DNA of 64,000 bases from Candidatus Obscuribacterales bacterium (lineage in GTDB: Bacteria; Cyanobacteriota; Vampirovibrionia; Obscuribacterales; Obscuribacteraceae): positions 1 through 64,000 of the forward strand of contig JAIERK010000069.1 of NCBI GenBank assembly GCA_019746975.1, given 5' to 3'. Both the position numbers and the translations under genes were made by a program. Numbering within the stretch: position 1 is the first letter of the stretch; every line of letters starts with the position of its first letter. This document shows positions 25,995-34,910 of this stretch, in pieces. Under the pieces are notes generated by a model. That model had not been told where the DNA came from. It made no database searches and was given only the letters and a program-made list of their open reading frames with translations.

Positions 25995-26905
25995 ATCACC
26001 GTCTCCTGCTTTTGCTGAACCGGAGCATCCTCTTCGTCCCACCCGGTAAACATCGACTTTCTGCGCCGAAGCATGCCGTTAAGATCATCTTGAATCATGT
26101 GCTGAATTTCGCGAGCGATGCTCAGCACGAGCTTTCTATCCTTTGCCTTCTCCTTCGGGTAGTTGAGCACAATAGGTTTGTGCACGTTAACCAGCCAACG
26201 AACAGGCAGAGGAAAAAACATCAGTGGAAACGGAAGCCACGGAAAACTCAAGGTTAGCGGGAAAAACGGCATGCCGACTAGCCTGGCGACATCTCTGAGA
26301 TTGACCATGTTGGGAAAAATCTCATCGCCGCCAACGGTCGCAATCGGGATAAGCGGAGTTTGAGTCTCGATAGCTAGCTGAACAAAGCCGGGATGGAAGT
26401 CCAGAACCCGATAACGATCGCGAAAAGGTTTGCCGACACCCCGAATACCTTCTGGATATATTCCGACTAATTCGTCGTTGCTAAGAAGCTTCTGTGCGTT
26501 TTCCAGGGTTGCGCGAACCTGTCCGGTCTCTTTTATCCATGGACCCAGGCCCGGCACGCTGAAAAACCAGTCGGTCACGAGATATCGGACGCGCCGCTGC
26601 GAATTGCGGTAATTGCACATGGCGATGCTCAGCATCGCCCCGTCCAGAGGCAAAAGGCCCGAGTGATTGCCGACTAAAATTCCACGCCCTTCTGCAGGGA
26701 TGTTTTCGATGCCGCGAATATCGACTTTGAAATAATCTTCGAACAAAAACCGGAAGAGCGGCTCCCATCGAGCGTATGTCTTTATGTCATAGCCGAATTC
26801 GTCTTCCTCACAACCGTACCGTTCGACGTAACGGGGATTGCGCTTAGACAGATAGGCTAGCGGGTCGGTCAAAGCTAGCGTCTTAAGATACGTCCAATTA
26901 GCCAC
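25991..26905 (-). CDS. Lysophospholipid acyltransferase family protein (PlsC-like)
   Basis: A 304-residue membrane-associated acyltransferase. The active-site block is VGNHSGLLPLDGAML, with catalytic His and Asp in the HSGxxPxD form typical of this subfamily, followed by the glycerol-phosphate binding YPEGIRGVGKPF and IPIATVGGDEIFP. Amphipathic or hydrophobic stretches rich in Phe and Pro (LSFPWLPFPLMFFPLPV) resemble membrane-association regions. The start is GTG with AGGA upstream. It probably acylates a lysolipid; the exact substrate cannot be read. The gene overlaps the small membrane gene upstream by 31 bases and the degenerate paralogue downstream by 4, so three genes form one operon. 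Confidence 0.9.
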   Translation of the reverse strand: MANWTYLKTLALTDPLAYLSKRNPRYVERYGCEEDEFGYDIKTYARWEPLFRFLFEDYFKVDIRGIENIPAEGRGILVGNHSGLLPLDGAMLSIAMCNYRNSQRRVRYLVTDWFFSVPGLGPWIKETGQVRATLENAQKLLSNDELVGIYPEGIRGVGKPFRDRYRVLDFHPGFVQLAIETQTPLIPIATVGGDEIFPNMVNLRDVARLVGMPFFPLTLSFPWLPFPLMFFPLPVRWLVNVHKPIVLNYPKEKAKDRKLVLSIAREIQHMIQDDLNGMLRRRKSMFTGWDEEDAPVQQKQETVI

Positions 26906-27057
26906 AGAAATCCTAAAACCCCCGGTCCGAAGGAAACGAACAGTACTAAGCGCCTCGCCATCGCGCGCAGCCAGGCATTGGCGCGGTGAGGCAGGCGATC
27001 GCGCTCGTCCTCACTCGACACATCCGAGCCTTCGGCAGTTGTTTCAAACTCAGCCAT
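26875..27057 (-). CDS. Small single-pass membrane protein
   Basis: A 60-residue protein with an acidic N-terminus (MAEFETTAEGSDVSSEDE), an Arg-rich middle and a C-terminal hydrophobic segment (LVLFVSFGPGVLGFLWLIG) ending ILRR. The ATG at 27057 has GGGTGAGG just upstream. It overlaps the acyltransferase start by 31 bases, which points to translational coupling. No family is recognised. Confidence 0.6.
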   Translation of the reverse strand: MAEFETTAEGSDVSSEDERDRLPHRANAWLRAMARRLVLFVSFGPGVLGFLWLIGRILRR

Positions 27058-27223
27058 TTTCCTCACCCTATCTAGAGTCGAGAGTGATACCGTATTCCTG
27101 GGAGTTTAGTATAGGTTCTTGCGAACCTCACTCCTAGCCGCAGCCCATCCCCATTAATAAAGATTTACGGCCAATTCGAAATTTCTTTCGAGATAATCAA
27201 TCACGCAAGGCCAGGAGAACGTA

Positions 27224-27532
27224 ATGCACCAACCAGATATCAACAAGCTGTTTCAACAACTTCAGCATATGCAGCAAGAAGTCCTGAGACTTCAAGAGGA
27301 ACTCAAGAAAATTCCTGTCGAAGGAACAGCGGGCGGTGGCGCCGTGACGGTCAAATGCAACGGCGCAATGGAGTTCTACGCCGTGAAGATTCGCCCGGAC
27401 GCGGTCGATGCAGAGGATCTCTCGATGCTCGAAGATCTGGTTGTGCTCGCCGTCAACAATGCTATCGTGCAGTGTCAGGATCTAGCGCAAAACAACTTGA
27501 AACTACCACCGGGTATGGGCGGCGGCTTCTAG
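27224..27532 (+). CDS. ybaB: YbaB/EbfC family nucleoid-associated protein
   Basis: A 102-residue dimeric DNA-binding protein. The N-terminal helix (LFQQLQHMQQEVLRLQEEL) is followed by the core sheet (AGGGAVTVKCNGAMEFYAVK) and a C-terminal helix ending in a flexible LPPGMGGGF, all as in the family. AGGAG precedes the ATG. recR follows 12 bases downstream, the usual ybaB-recR pairing (dnaX lies elsewhere in this window). Confidence 0.95.
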   Translation: MHQPDINKLFQQLQHMQQEVLRLQEELKKIPVEGTAGGGAVTVKCNGAMEFYAVKIRPDAVDAEDLSMLEDLVVLAVNNAIVQCQDLAQNNLKLPPGMGGGF

Positions 27533-27544
27533 GTAGGAATTCAG

Positions 27545-28141
27545 ATGTTCTTCACACCACCACTGGCGAAACTGATCGAACAGTTTCAAAAATTTCCGGG
27601 AGTCGGTCCGAAATCGGCTCAGCGCATGGCATTTTTCGTCCTGGGAATGCCGGAGGAAGAGGTCGGGCAGTTCGCTCACGCGCTGATTGACGCGAAAGAG
27701 AAGGTGAAGCACTGCAGTCAGTGCTCCCACCTTTCCGCTCAAGATCCATGTGAAATTTGCACTAGCGATCGACGAGAACCACATACACTATGTGTTGTCG
27801 CTGATTCCAAGGATGTCATCGCACTAGAGCGCACCCGCGAATTCAAAGGTCGCTATCACGTTCTTACCGGATTGATATCGCCCCTGGAAGGGAAAGGTCC
27901 GGACCAGCTCAGTATCCGCGAGCTAATCGGGCGAATTCATTCCGAGACCATTCATGAGGTAATCCTCGCTATCAATCCGACGATCGAGGGTGACGCGACG
28001 GTTCTGTATCTGAGTAATTTGTTGAAACCGCTGGGCACCAAGGTAACAAGAATCGCATTTGGACTTCCTGTCGGGGCGGATCTCGAATACGCGGACGATG
28101 TAACGTTAGCGCGATCCCTGGAAGGGCGACGCGAAGTCTAG
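27545..28141 (+). CDS. recR: Recombination mediator protein RecR
   Basis: Acts with RecF and RecO to load RecA onto gapped DNA. The 198-residue product has the helix-hairpin-helix start ([19 protein letters not shown]), the Cys4 zinc finger ([16 protein letters not shown]), the Toprim domain ([16 protein letters not shown]) and the C-terminal ATP-binding-like motif ([20 protein letters not shown]). It forms an operon with ybaB. Confidence 0.97.
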   Translation: MFFTPPLAKLIEQFQKFPGVGPKSAQRMAFFVLGMPEEEVGQFAHALIDAKEKVKHCSQCSHLSAQDPCEICTSDRREPHTLCVVADSKDVIALERTREFKGRYHVLTGLISPLEGKGPDQLSIRELIGRIHSETIHEVILAINPTIEGDATVLYLSNLLKPLGTKVTRIAFGLPVGADLEYADDVTLARSLEGRREV

Positions 28142-28157
28142 CACCGCTGGTGGTGAA

Positions 28158-30104
28158 TTAACCGCGGACGCGGACGAAGTCGATGACGAATGAGGCAATC
28201 TTGGCTGGACTCAGGCCCACTTCATCCATCAGGATTGAACGATTACCGTGCTCGATAAATCGGTCCGGAACGCCAAGCCCAACAACTTCGGCAAGCCTGA
28301 CTTGCGGCTTGGAATAGACAGCCCGCGAGCGGAATTCCAGGACGGCTGCGCCGAATCCACCGGAGCTGCATCCTTCTTCCAAAGTAATGATCTTGGTGTT
28401 CGGCTGGTTGAGGTACCGAGTCAAGGTCGCTTCGTCGAGAGGTTTCACGCTGCGAGCATTAATAATGGTGGCATTCACGCCACCAGCCTTCATCGCATCC
28501 AACGCATCCAGAGAGGATTTGACCATTGCACCGTAAGCTAAAATCACGACTTCGTCGTCGCCTTTGTGTTCAACTTCCCAGGAGCTGAAATCGACTTTGG
28601 CAAATCCGACTTGTTCGGTCGCCGCATTCACAGCCTCTTCCCTGGGGAATCGAATCGCCACCGGACCATGCAGCTCTTTCACGACCGTATAAAGCATGTT
28701 ACGGAGCTCGACTGCATCTTTCGGAGCCAACACGGTGAAGTTCGGTACGCTGCGCAAGTAAGCGATGTCGAAAACACCTTGATGCGTCTCGCCGTCTTCA
28801 ACGAGCCCACCACGATCGATTCCGAATACGACCGGCAGATTCATGATTGCCACGTCATGTATAACTTGGTCCATGGCGCGCTGCAGGAAGGTCGAGTAGA
28901 TCGAGACAACCGGCTTCAATCCGGCCTTCGCCATGCCGGCTGCCATCGTCACGCCGTGCTGTTCGCAAATAGCGACGTCGAAGAAGCGCTCAGGATAGAC
29001 CTTTCCGAACTTAACCAAGCCACTGCCTTCAGCCGTCGCCGGAGTAATTGCCACCAGATTCGGTTCGAGTTCTGCAAGCTCGATGAGTGTGTCGGTGAAG
29101 ATATCGGAATATGTCTTTGCTTTGGGCTTCTTGTCTGCGGCCGGCTCTACACGCGGCTCTAGACTGAATGCTTTCTTGACGCCATGGTACTTGATCGAAT
29201 CACGTTCGGCTGGATCGAAGCCCTTGCCTTTTTGAGTGATCAAATGTGCTATCAGAGGGACGCGCTCGGCTTTGACCTTCTGAAATACTTCAATGACTGC
29301 ACCAACATCATGACCATCGATCGGTCCGGAGTAGTTAATCCCGAGCTTTTCGAAAACAATGCCTGGTGTGTCGATTCTTTCTGTCGCTTCTTGTTTCACT
29401 GACTCAATCAGCTTCCAAACGGCAGGTGTCAAAGACATTCCGTCCAACTGCCCTTCGAGCATGGTGATTTTTTCTTTGATGTCTTTGTAGAAGTACGTCT
29501 CTTTGATGCGCTTCATATATTGAGAGATGCCACCGACATTCTCGCTAATCGACATCTCATTGTCGTTAAGCAAAATCAGGACATCGCGCTGGATGTCACC
29601 GAGGTGGTTTAGCGCCTCGAGCGCCATCCCACCCGTCAAACCGCCATCCCCAATCAAGGCGATGACTTTATGATCTTGCTCCAGATGGTCGCGCGCCAGA
29701 GCCATTCCAACCGCCAAAGAGACGGACGTGGAGCTGTGTCCAGCGATAAAGGCGTCGTGCTCGCTTTCCTGCGGGTGAATAAATCCGGAAATCCCTTTGA
29801 ACTGGCGAAGCGTGTGAAACCGATCTCGCCGTCCGGTCAGCATCTTGTGCACATAGGCCTGGTGCCCGACATCCCACAAAATCTGATCCTTGGGAGAATC
29901 GAACACGTAATGCAGAGCGAGCGTTATCTCGACTATACCGAGATTAGATGCAAGATGACCGCCAGTCTTATTAAGATTGCGTACGATCTCAGAGCGGATC
30001 TCCTCAGCTAGAGATCTGAGCTCATTGATAGAGAGCTTCTTCAATTCGGCTGGGGCTACAATTGCATCCAGAAAAGATGTTGGATGCTGTACTAGCGTTT
30101 GCAT
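28158..30104 (-). CDS. dxs: 1-deoxy-D-xylulose-5-phosphate synthase
   Basis: First enzyme of the MEP pathway to isoprenoids, condensing pyruvate with glyceraldehyde 3-phosphate using thiamine diphosphate. The 648-residue product has the standard length and motifs: GGHLASNLGIVEITLALHYV, FAGHSSTSVSLAVGMA-type block (here IAGHSSTSVSLAVGMALARD), the ThDP-binding GDGGLTGGMALEALNHLGD, and the pyrimidine-domain ICEQHGVTMAAGMAKAG and DRGGLVEDGETHQGVFD. The ATG at 30104 is the only sensible start. The gene is convergent with recR; the intervening bases contain a minor CACC/GGTG hairpin. Confidence 0.97.
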   Translation of the reverse strand: MQTLVQHPTSFLDAIVAPAELKKLSINELRSLAEEIRSEIVRNLNKTGGHLASNLGIVEITLALHYVFDSPKDQILWDVGHQAYVHKMLTGRRDRFHTLRQFKGISGFIHPQESEHDAFIAGHSSTSVSLAVGMALARDHLEQDHKVIALIGDGGLTGGMALEALNHLGDIQRDVLILLNDNEMSISENVGGISQYMKRIKETYFYKDIKEKITMLEGQLDGMSLTPAVWKLIESVKQEATERIDTPGIVFEKLGINYSGPIDGHDVGAVIEVFQKVKAERVPLIAHLITQKGKGFDPAERDSIKYHGVKKAFSLEPRVEPAADKKPKAKTYSDIFTDTLIELAELEPNLVAITPATAEGSGLVKFGKVYPERFFDVAICEQHGVTMAAGMAKAGLKPVVSIYSTFLQRAMDQVIHDVAIMNLPVVFGIDRGGLVEDGETHQGVFDIAYLRSVPNFTVLAPKDAVELRNMLYTVVKELHGPVAIRFPREEAVNAATEQVGFAKVDFSSWEVEHKGDDEVVILAYGAMVKSSLDALDAMKAGGVNATIINARSVKPLDEATLTRYLNQPNTKIITLEEGCSSGGFGAAVLEFRSRAVYSKPQVRLAEVVGLGVPDRFIEHGNRSILMDEVGLSPAKIASFVIDFVRVRG

Positions 30105-30283
30105 GGTCCCCGAAAGTTCACAGTAGTTAGAACTTGACAGAGACCATCATAGCAACGACCCTGAGTCGAGATCCTAATAAGTTTATCCAGTTAACCACTT
30201 TAGACCCATTTTCTTACGCAAACACCCATCTTTTGAGCGACAATACTTACGCAAACTTATATAAAGAGCGCATCGATATCTTA

Positions 30284-31015
30284 ATGCTGACAAATCTTTT
30301 CGCCATTTTGCTAATCGCCGCCGCCACTTTCGCCCCCTGCCAGGCAAGAGCAACGGACAGGCAATTTGGTGCTGCTAACTCAGGAGTAATACTGCAGCCA
30401 TCAAGCATCAGTGCAGAGCTCTACAGAGCGGAGGGCGGTTCTAAGTCACGTAACGCCGGATCAAAAGCGGCGCTGCATCACGCCTCGGCTATTCACTGTG
30501 ACGCTCACGCGGCTCCAACCCTTGGTCTACTGCAGCAACAGTTAAGCCTGATTGCCCAGAGTCCAGCTAAATCAGACTCCTTCGCAGCCGAGCAGACGCG
30601 CGATCCAGGGAAAAGCACTGTCGAGCCGATCGATAACGTGAATAAGACAGAATCGCAGCAGTCAGGGGAGCTTAAACCTGAGACCAGCGGCAATGCGAGT
30701 CAAGAATCGAACAAAGAAATTCAGAAGAAGCGATCTGGCAAGTCGAGCAGGGAGCCCGAGTCAACCAGAGTCTTCAAGGCTCGTCTTCGGGGTTCTATGT
30801 GTGCGGCATGCCTCATACAGCTCGAGGAAAAACTCCAGAAAATGCATGGTGTCCTGAAAGCGCGAATCGTTCGCCCTGAGTCAACTAGCGAGGAGCGCTT
30901 CGCAGAAATTGAGATATTGTATGTTCAGCCAACCCTGACTCAGCAAAAAATCAGAAGGCTCATCGAGCGCAACGACTTCGGCTTGAGTAAAGAAAAGGAT
31001 TCGGCGGCAGGATAA
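30284..31015 (+). CDS. Exported protein with HMA-like metal-binding domain
   Basis: A 243-residue protein. The start at 30284 opens a signal peptide (MLTNLFAILLIAAATFAPCQ). A Ser/Ala/Gln-rich low-complexity region spans about 30-155. The C-terminal 80 residues resemble a heavy-metal-associated (HMA) domain: FKARLRGSMCAACLIQLEEK, with MCAAC in the position of the GMxCxxC metal site, then MHGVLKARIVRPES and TLTQQKIRRLIERNDFGLS. An exported HMA domain could bind copper or another soft metal, or pass electrons. The earlier TTG (30134) is less likely. No metal transporter is adjacent. The tail comes close to, but does not overlap, the next minus-strand gene. Confidence 0.7.
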   Translation: MLTNLFAILLIAAATFAPCQARATDRQFGAANSGVILQPSSISAELYRAEGGSKSRNAGSKAALHHASAIHCDAHAAPTLGLLQQQLSLIAQSPAKSDSFAAEQTRDPGKSTVEPIDNVNKTESQQSGELKPETSGNASQESNKEIQKKRSGKSSREPESTRVFKARLRGSMCAACLIQLEEKLQKMHGVLKARIVRPESTSEERFAEIEILYVQPTLTQQKIRRLIERNDFGLSKEKDSAAG

Positions 31016-31032
31016 TCGCAGATAACGCCTCA

Positions 31033-31209
31033 CTAAGCGGAGGCGCGGCGCTCTTCTAATTTTGCGAGTTCTTGCTCCAGCTTCGCGATAGTATCGGTGA
31101 AGCGCGTCTGGCAACTAGCATGGGCAGGCTGCTGGGCAAACTTCGCATCATGAGCCTTGGAATACTCCCTGATGCGATCGATCAACTTCACTATGTAATC
31201 TCTATCCAC
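31033..31209 (-). CDS. Small charged helical protein (58 aa)
   Basis: A 58-residue protein from a GTG at 31209 to TAG at 31033. It begins MDRDYIVKLIDRIREYSKA and ends with a strongly charged helix (TIAKLEQELAKLEERRASA), likely a coiled coil. GGGAG lies about ten bases upstream of the GTG. It directly follows the NDH-2 remnant on the same strand. It is too short for a family call, but its composition is clearly protein-like. Confidence 0.6.
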   Translation of the reverse strand: MDRDYIVKLIDRIREYSKAHDAKFAQQPAHASCQTRFTDTIAKLEQELAKLEERRASA

Positions 31210-31228
31210 GATTCATGTTCTCCCGGAG

Positions 31229-31579
31229 CTACTTTGTGGTCACGCTCTCTTTTTCTTCTGCCTTCTTCAATTCCAGAGAATCTTGATCTACTAAACGATC
31301 GATGTCGACCTCGGCGCCCAGTCCTTGATCGACAATCAAGCGAGCCCCTCTCTGAAACGTAATATAAGACCATAGCCAATCAAACATTACAACCATACGA
31401 TTGCGAAAACCGATGAGATTGAGAATATGAATAATAACCCAGGCCCACCAGGCTAACAAACCACCAATCGAAATCTTGCCAAAACTGCCCACCGCTGCGG
31501 CTCTTCCTATTGTCGCCAGACTACCTCGATCAATGTATCGAAATGGTTGCACAGCATCTCCGCTAAGTTTTTTCCTTAT
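31229..31579 (-). pseudogene. C-terminal remnant of type II NADH dehydrogenase
   Basis: About 115 codons that read exactly like the C-terminus of NDH-2/FAD-dependent oxidoreductases: IRKKLSGDAVQPFRYIDRG, then SLATIGRAAAVGSF, LLAWWAWVIIHILNLIGF, and RNRMVVMFDWLWSYITFQRG. These are the quinone-site and membrane-anchoring end of the enzyme. Upstream of codon IRKKLSG the sequence becomes unrelated and meets a TGA at 31610-31612, and the FAD- and NAD-binding Rossmann parts are absent. The gene has lost about three quarters of its length. A short product could start at the GTG at 31552 but would have no cofactor site. Confidence 0.8.
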
Positions 31580-31702
31580 GCAACGAAGTAATAGCAGCGG
31601 ACGATTTCGTCATGTTGCACGTTTGATATACGCTCGCTTTCAGTTAAGCGTGATTCGCTTCACAGGCGGTTTTGAACAAAAGCGGCATTTTTACAAAAAG
31701 AG

Positions 31703-31735
31703 AAAAACACCGAGCGCGGTGGGCTCGATGTTTTT
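31703..31735 (-). terminator. Intrinsic terminator of the VIT/vWA gene
   Basis: On the minus strand ACATCGAGC pairs with GCTCGGTGT (one G-U) around a short loop, flanked by AAAAA and TTTTT runs. It is 75 bases beyond the stop of the gene ending at 31809. The symmetry means it could also act for plus-strand transcripts. Confidence 0.8.
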
Positions 31736-31808
31736 CACAGTGGCACGGAGGACAAGTTAAAAGAAAGAATTTCTTTCCCCTTCGGACTTGGGTCGGCCTC
31801 CGGCTATC

Positions 31809-34160
31809 CTAGCCCGTAGCATTTCGGGACTGGACAATTTTGTAGGTTTTTCCTTTGTATGTGACGATCAACTCTTTTCCGATCGACAAGTACTTGCTGA
31901 TACCAGGCTCGGCCTTCAAGAGGTCGAAGTAACCTTGCGAGCCAAATAGAAGAACACTCGGCTTCGACGTATGTTCGTTATAGCTGGTATCGACCCAGGT
32001 GCTGCCAATCATTTTGAAGGTTTTGTCACCGATCGATTGAAGAACCCCTTTATGGTTCGACGCAACGAGAACTTCGCCTTCCTTAAGCTTGTTAAGCACC
32101 TTCGCTTCATGTACGGCCTTCTTCCCTGAAGTGGCAGGCGCACCCCAGACCGAGCCACCGACCGCATCCGCCGCAAACTGAACTTTATCAGCTTTCAGCC
32201 TTCCTTCCACAAATCCGTTGGACCAACCGGAGCTCCTCTTCACGCCGGCAGGCACGCTAGCCTGGGCGGATTCTTCAGCTCTGAAGTCTCGGCGTGGGCG
32301 CGGAAGGTTGGTTGCTAGACGATGATTTTCGCTGGGATCAGTGACGAGATAGGAGGCGTATTCCGAAATGATTCCATGCTTTTGTGACAAGGCGATGATC
32401 TCGTCGATTACTTCTTTGTTCTCTTGATTAGAGTGTGCAATCTCGGTCAAATAGCCAATGCGGCGCATCGCCCAGAGTTTTATCAGGTGTGAATTACCAG
32501 CCTGTGAAGAGGCAAAATTGACTGGGAACGAGTAATTTTTCGCGACGCCATTAACCTTTCCTGTGAGATTCAACTTGGTTGCGCCACCTTTCTTGTATCT
32601 ACCAAGGAGCAAAATCTGGCTTCCAGCAAAGATGTCTTTGACTTCTTTCGGATAGATGTTTTTAACTTCCATAGTATCGTAGGCCAATTTCACATCGCTG
32701 AGGACGGGAGATTTTATCTTCTCGTAGAACGAGGAAAGCGCGTTTTCCAGGTTCTCATCGGGTTCTACATATTGCGATGTACCATGATGTGATTCAGCCA
32801 GTTTGTTCAGCAACTTTGTATTGATATCATATCCGATACCAAAGTCGAAAACTCGGATATCTCTTTTCGAATTAGCTACTGCTACGAGCTTCTCTGAATC
32901 GCGCTCACCAACTGTCGGTTCACCGTCGGTCATGAAGATCATGTAAGCCGGTCTAACGCTCTCGCCGGAAAGCAGTGTTTTACCGATGGAAATTGCTTCA
33001 CCGATATTGGTACCACCTCTGGCACTCAACTCGTCAATGAATTCACAAGCTGCCTTTTTGTTTTCTCCAGTGGCCTCGACCAGTGCTGGTTTGAACGTCT
33101 CAGCATCAGTGTTGAACTCGACTACACCGAATCGATCGGAGGGATGCAGCGCATTGACAACATACTTGAGAGCGCGCTTGTTTTCTTCCATCTTCTCGCC
33201 TTGCATCGAGCCGGACGTGTCGGCAACAAGCACGACATCTTTGCCAATAACGCTCTTGGCTTGAAAGGGCGGCGACAACGTCAACAAGAAATAGCCGTCT
33301 TCGCCTTCGGCCTTGTGAGTTATGAGATTTGCCGCCATCTCCGTGTTGGAGACACTGTAATAGAGGAGGAAGTCCTTATCCGGTAGAGTATCATTCTCCT
33401 GCATGCCGATCTTGGCATTATTATTGTCTGAGCGATTGGAAGAGATTACGTGCGTCGGAGACCATATAGTGCGCAACCCTTGATTGCTCGTAAGCTTCAC
33501 GTCCACCTTGATCTGCTCAGGCGGCGTGTCTTGAACCTTGGTCTTCAGGGGAAAGCGATACTTTAGCAGTCCGTTTTCCGCCTTCAATAACTGGGTGTAC
33601 TCGAGTTCGACTTTCTTCGTACCATGCGCAGGAATCGGAAAAATTCTGGCTCGAACAGTTTTGCTATCCGCATATTCGAGCAGTCCGGGATCAACCATGC
33701 GCCTGACGATCGCCTCGTATTCTTGTCGAGCTGCGTTTGCTTCAAGGATTTTGCCTTCTACTGGTTTTCCATCAATGTGCAGAGAGAAAGAACTGAAAGT
33801 GGTGTCATCCGGCAGAGGAAACAGGTAAGTGCCGGCCAAATTTCTATCAGTATCGTTTTCAAAAGTCTGAGTTATATACGTTCTCGCTACCTGATCTCTG
33901 ATCTCTACTTTGACGGCTTCCGACTGTAGGTGAAGCCCGAAGCTGACGTTACCCTGAAGCACGATAGGTCGTGGTCTTGGCGTATGGTGTGGTCTGGTTA
34001 ATGGAGTCAGGGTAGGCGAAGTAGTTGGTGGTGACACCATTGGCGGTGCAACACCGCCAACGATCGGATCAATCATTATCCAACCAGATGCTTGAGCGGC
34101 CGGCGCTATCAGAGTGGTTGCACTTACGGACAAGAGTGTACTCAATGCAAGACGTTTCAT
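31809..34160 (-). CDS. Secreted VIT/von Willebrand factor type A protein (paralogue A)
   Basis: A 783-residue exported protein. It has a signal peptide (MKRLALSTLLSVSATTL, cleaved near AQAS), a Pro/Thr linker, a VIT domain (about 70-200: YITQTFENDTDRNLAGTYLF, then FPIPAHGTKKVELEYTQ) and a vWA domain (about 308-490). The metal-ion-dependent adhesion site is complete: DTSGSM (314-319), GGTNIGEAI and MTDGEPTVG. A further 290 residues include RRIGYLTEIAH and a domain shared with the paralogue at 37152 (LIVTYKGKTYKIVQ). It resembles inter-alpha-trypsin inhibitor heavy-chain proteins found in many bacteria, with inferred surface adhesion or polymer binding. The ATG at 34160 has GAGGATC nine bases upstream. 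Confidence 0.92.
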   Translation of the reverse strand: MKRLALSTLLSVSATTLIAPAAQASGWIMIDPIVGGVAPPMVSPPTTSPTLTPLTRPHHTPRPRPIVLQGNVSFGLHLQSEAVKVEIRDQVARTYITQTFENDTDRNLAGTYLFPLPDDTTFSSFSLHIDGKPVEGKILEANAARQEYEAIVRRMVDPGLLEYADSKTVRARIFPIPAHGTKKVELEYTQLLKAENGLLKYRFPLKTKVQDTPPEQIKVDVKLTSNQGLRTIWSPTHVISSNRSDNNNAKIGMQENDTLPDKDFLLYYSVSNTEMAANLITHKAEGEDGYFLLTLSPPFQAKSVIGKDVVLVADTSGSMQGEKMEENKRALKYVVNALHPSDRFGVVEFNTDAETFKPALVEATGENKKAACEFIDELSARGGTNIGEAISIGKTLLSGESVRPAYMIFMTDGEPTVGERDSEKLVAVANSKRDIRVFDFGIGYDINTKLLNKLAESHHGTSQYVEPDENLENALSSFYEKIKSPVLSDVKLAYDTMEVKNIYPKEVKDIFAGSQILLLGRYKKGGATKLNLTGKVNGVAKNYSFPVNFASSQAGNSHLIKLWAMRRIGYLTEIAHSNQENKEVIDEIIALSQKHGIISEYASYLVTDPSENHRLATNLPRPRRDFRAEESAQASVPAGVKRSSGWSNGFVEGRLKADKVQFAADAVGGSVWGAPATSGKKAVHEAKVLNKLKEGEVLVASNHKGVLQSIGDKTFKMIGSTWVDTSYNEHTSKPSVLLFGSQGYFDLLKAEPGISKYLSIGKELIVTYKGKTYKIVQSRNATG

Positions 34161-34438
34161 TATTCGATCCTCAAGAGCTAATTCGGCGAAGCGCTGCGGA
34201 CGAAAGCACTTTATTGCGATGCGAGGGCGGTGCGGGAGTAACGACAAAGCAGCGATAGCTTCACACTGCCAGCGTACGAAATTGAAGCCTATAAATCGCC
34301 AGGAACAACAGGCAGAACGTGTCAGGGTTTCCCCGGTCAATCCTCAAGGTTTGCCCCGGCGAACATCTATATATACAGACTTGCGTAGCGAACGATTTCG
34401 GCGTATAAGTTGTCTGATTTCGTCTGAGGAGCCATATT

Positions 34439-34744
34439 GTGAAAGCAATTCTCTGCAACGACTGCGGTACGATAATGTCAAGATATAACAATGTGTGCAA
34501 ATCGTGCTCGCGCACGAATCTCTCATACTTCCCGGATACAAAGTCACCTGAACTGCACGCGCGACTTCGCGAGATTCGAGCAGAAACAACGGATAACTGG
34601 AGACGATTGCTTGGCGCAGGACTGATCGCCGGAGTTTTCTTTGTCTTCGCGATGGGCTATGTATCGAGCCTCAAGAAGAGCCACATGGCAGATGCACCGG
34701 TTCAACAACAGACGGCAGCTGGTGAGTCGGCAGTAGTGCGCTGA
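34439..34744 (+). CDS. Small zinc-ribbon membrane protein
   Basis: A 101-residue protein. Two CxxC pairs (CNDC at 6-9, CKSC at about 20-23) make a zinc ribbon at the N-terminus, followed by a charged helix and a single membrane segment (LLGAGLIAGVFFVFAMGYV), then a Gln/Ala tail outside. The start is GTG with an excellent GAGGAG seven bases upstream. Its position between two secreted adhesin-like genes and beside the sensor kinase is suggestive only. Confidence 0.75.
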   Translation: MKAILCNDCGTIMSRYNNVCKSCSRTNLSYFPDTKSPELHARLREIRAETTDNWRRLLGAGLIAGVFFVFAMGYVSSLKKSHMADAPVQQQTAAGESAVVR

Positions 34745-34910
34745 CAAAGTTTGAATCGGTAGGTTCAATAACCTGGCTTCATCCGGTTACGGCATGATCG
34801 GTGAGACGCTGGCGGTCCCAGTTGCTGCGCGTTTTGAGTAGTGACAATTGCCGCGCGCTCCGAGTCGTTTTGTTTATCACCGAGAACCGTATTCGCTGCA
34901 CGGTTGCGTC

